From Larix sibirica (taxonomy: Eukaryota > Streptophyta > Pinopsida > Pinales > Pinaceae): a stretch of DNA of 20,279 bases. Numbering within the stretch: the first letter of the stretch is position 1; each line of letters starts with the position of its first letter. Positions 20,242 through 20,279 of the stretch are shown piece by piece. The DNA lies in assembly GCA_004151065.3 (NCBI GenBank), contig NWUY0300003625.1, positions 28,225 through 48,503 of the forward strand, written 5' to 3'. Both the position numbers and the translations under genes were made by a program. The notes under the pieces were generated by a model. The model saw only the letters and a list, made by a program, of their open reading frames with translations. It did not search any database and was not told where the DNA came from.

Positions 20242-20279
20242 AGATTGTTTCCTAGAACATTAGGGGGTGCAATCATCCT
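20238..20279 (+). pseudogene. Start of a second LINE ORF2 (endonuclease N-terminus), runs off the window
   Basis: ATG at 20238-20240 opens MKIVS-stop-NIRGCNHP. The first residues match the beginning of apurinic-type endonuclease domains of plant LINE ORF2 (KIVSWNIRG), where the asparagine belongs to the active site. The tryptophan codon TGG has become TAG, so even the start is broken. The ATG overlaps the TGA stop of ORF1 as ATGA, which gives the spacing of the two frames in the parent element. Confidence 0.72.

Noticed and set aside
10490-20279. LTR retrotransposon with integrase or protease
   Set aside because: I found no DDE integrase, protease, primer binding site or paired LTRs. The recognisable domains (DUF4283-like ORF1, zf-RVT, terminal RNase H, APE-type start) are those of non-LTR elements.

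Overview
The window looks like nuclear DNA of a seed plant with a large, repeat-rich genome. A conifer is the best guess. The reasons are three spliced exons of a plant-type Raf-like (group C, ATN1-type) protein kinase with introns of about 1 kb, long AT-rich stretches without genes, and several decayed non-LTR (LINE) retrotransposons that carry a C-terminal RNase H domain. Nothing points to bacteria, organelles or a virus. There are no operons, CRISPR arrays or tRNAs that I can see.

Layout. 1-2190: non-coding, with two short tandem duplications. 2568-5130 (minus): the first three coding exons of the kinase, from the ATG through the glycine-rich loop and VAIK lysine to HRDLKP. The rest of the kinase domain is not in the window. 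Intron 2 holds a second, dead copy of exon 3 made by a local duplication (about 2454-3652). 5131-7820: kinase upstream region, then AT-rich DNA with two more tandem duplications. 7822-14250: a retrotransposon graveyard. It has an RNase H relic (plus, 7822), a 5'-truncated LINE (minus, 11770-10490), a decayed minus-strand coding relic (13720-12870) and another RNase H relic (plus, 13897), with AT-rich filler and three more direct duplications.

15720-20279: the densest transposon cluster. A minus-strand coiled-coil reading frame and a minus-strand RNase H relic end exactly at an ambiguous base (N, 16982). On the other side of it a plus-strand LINE ORF2 (late RT, zinc-binding domain, RNase H and C-terminal tail) runs to a stop at 19160. 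Next comes a LINE ORF1 (DUF4283-like region, ruined zinc knuckle, acidic tail). Its stop codon overlaps the start codon of a further ORF2 (ATGA, 20238-20241), whose endonuclease N-terminus is just entered at the window edge.

The kinase is the only gene that reads as functional. Every transposon coding region is broken by frameshifts and stops. I saw no undescribed defence or metabolic system. The points most worth a second look are the exon duplication inside the kinase, the ORF1/ORF2 overlap, and the single N bases that coincide with structural junctions.
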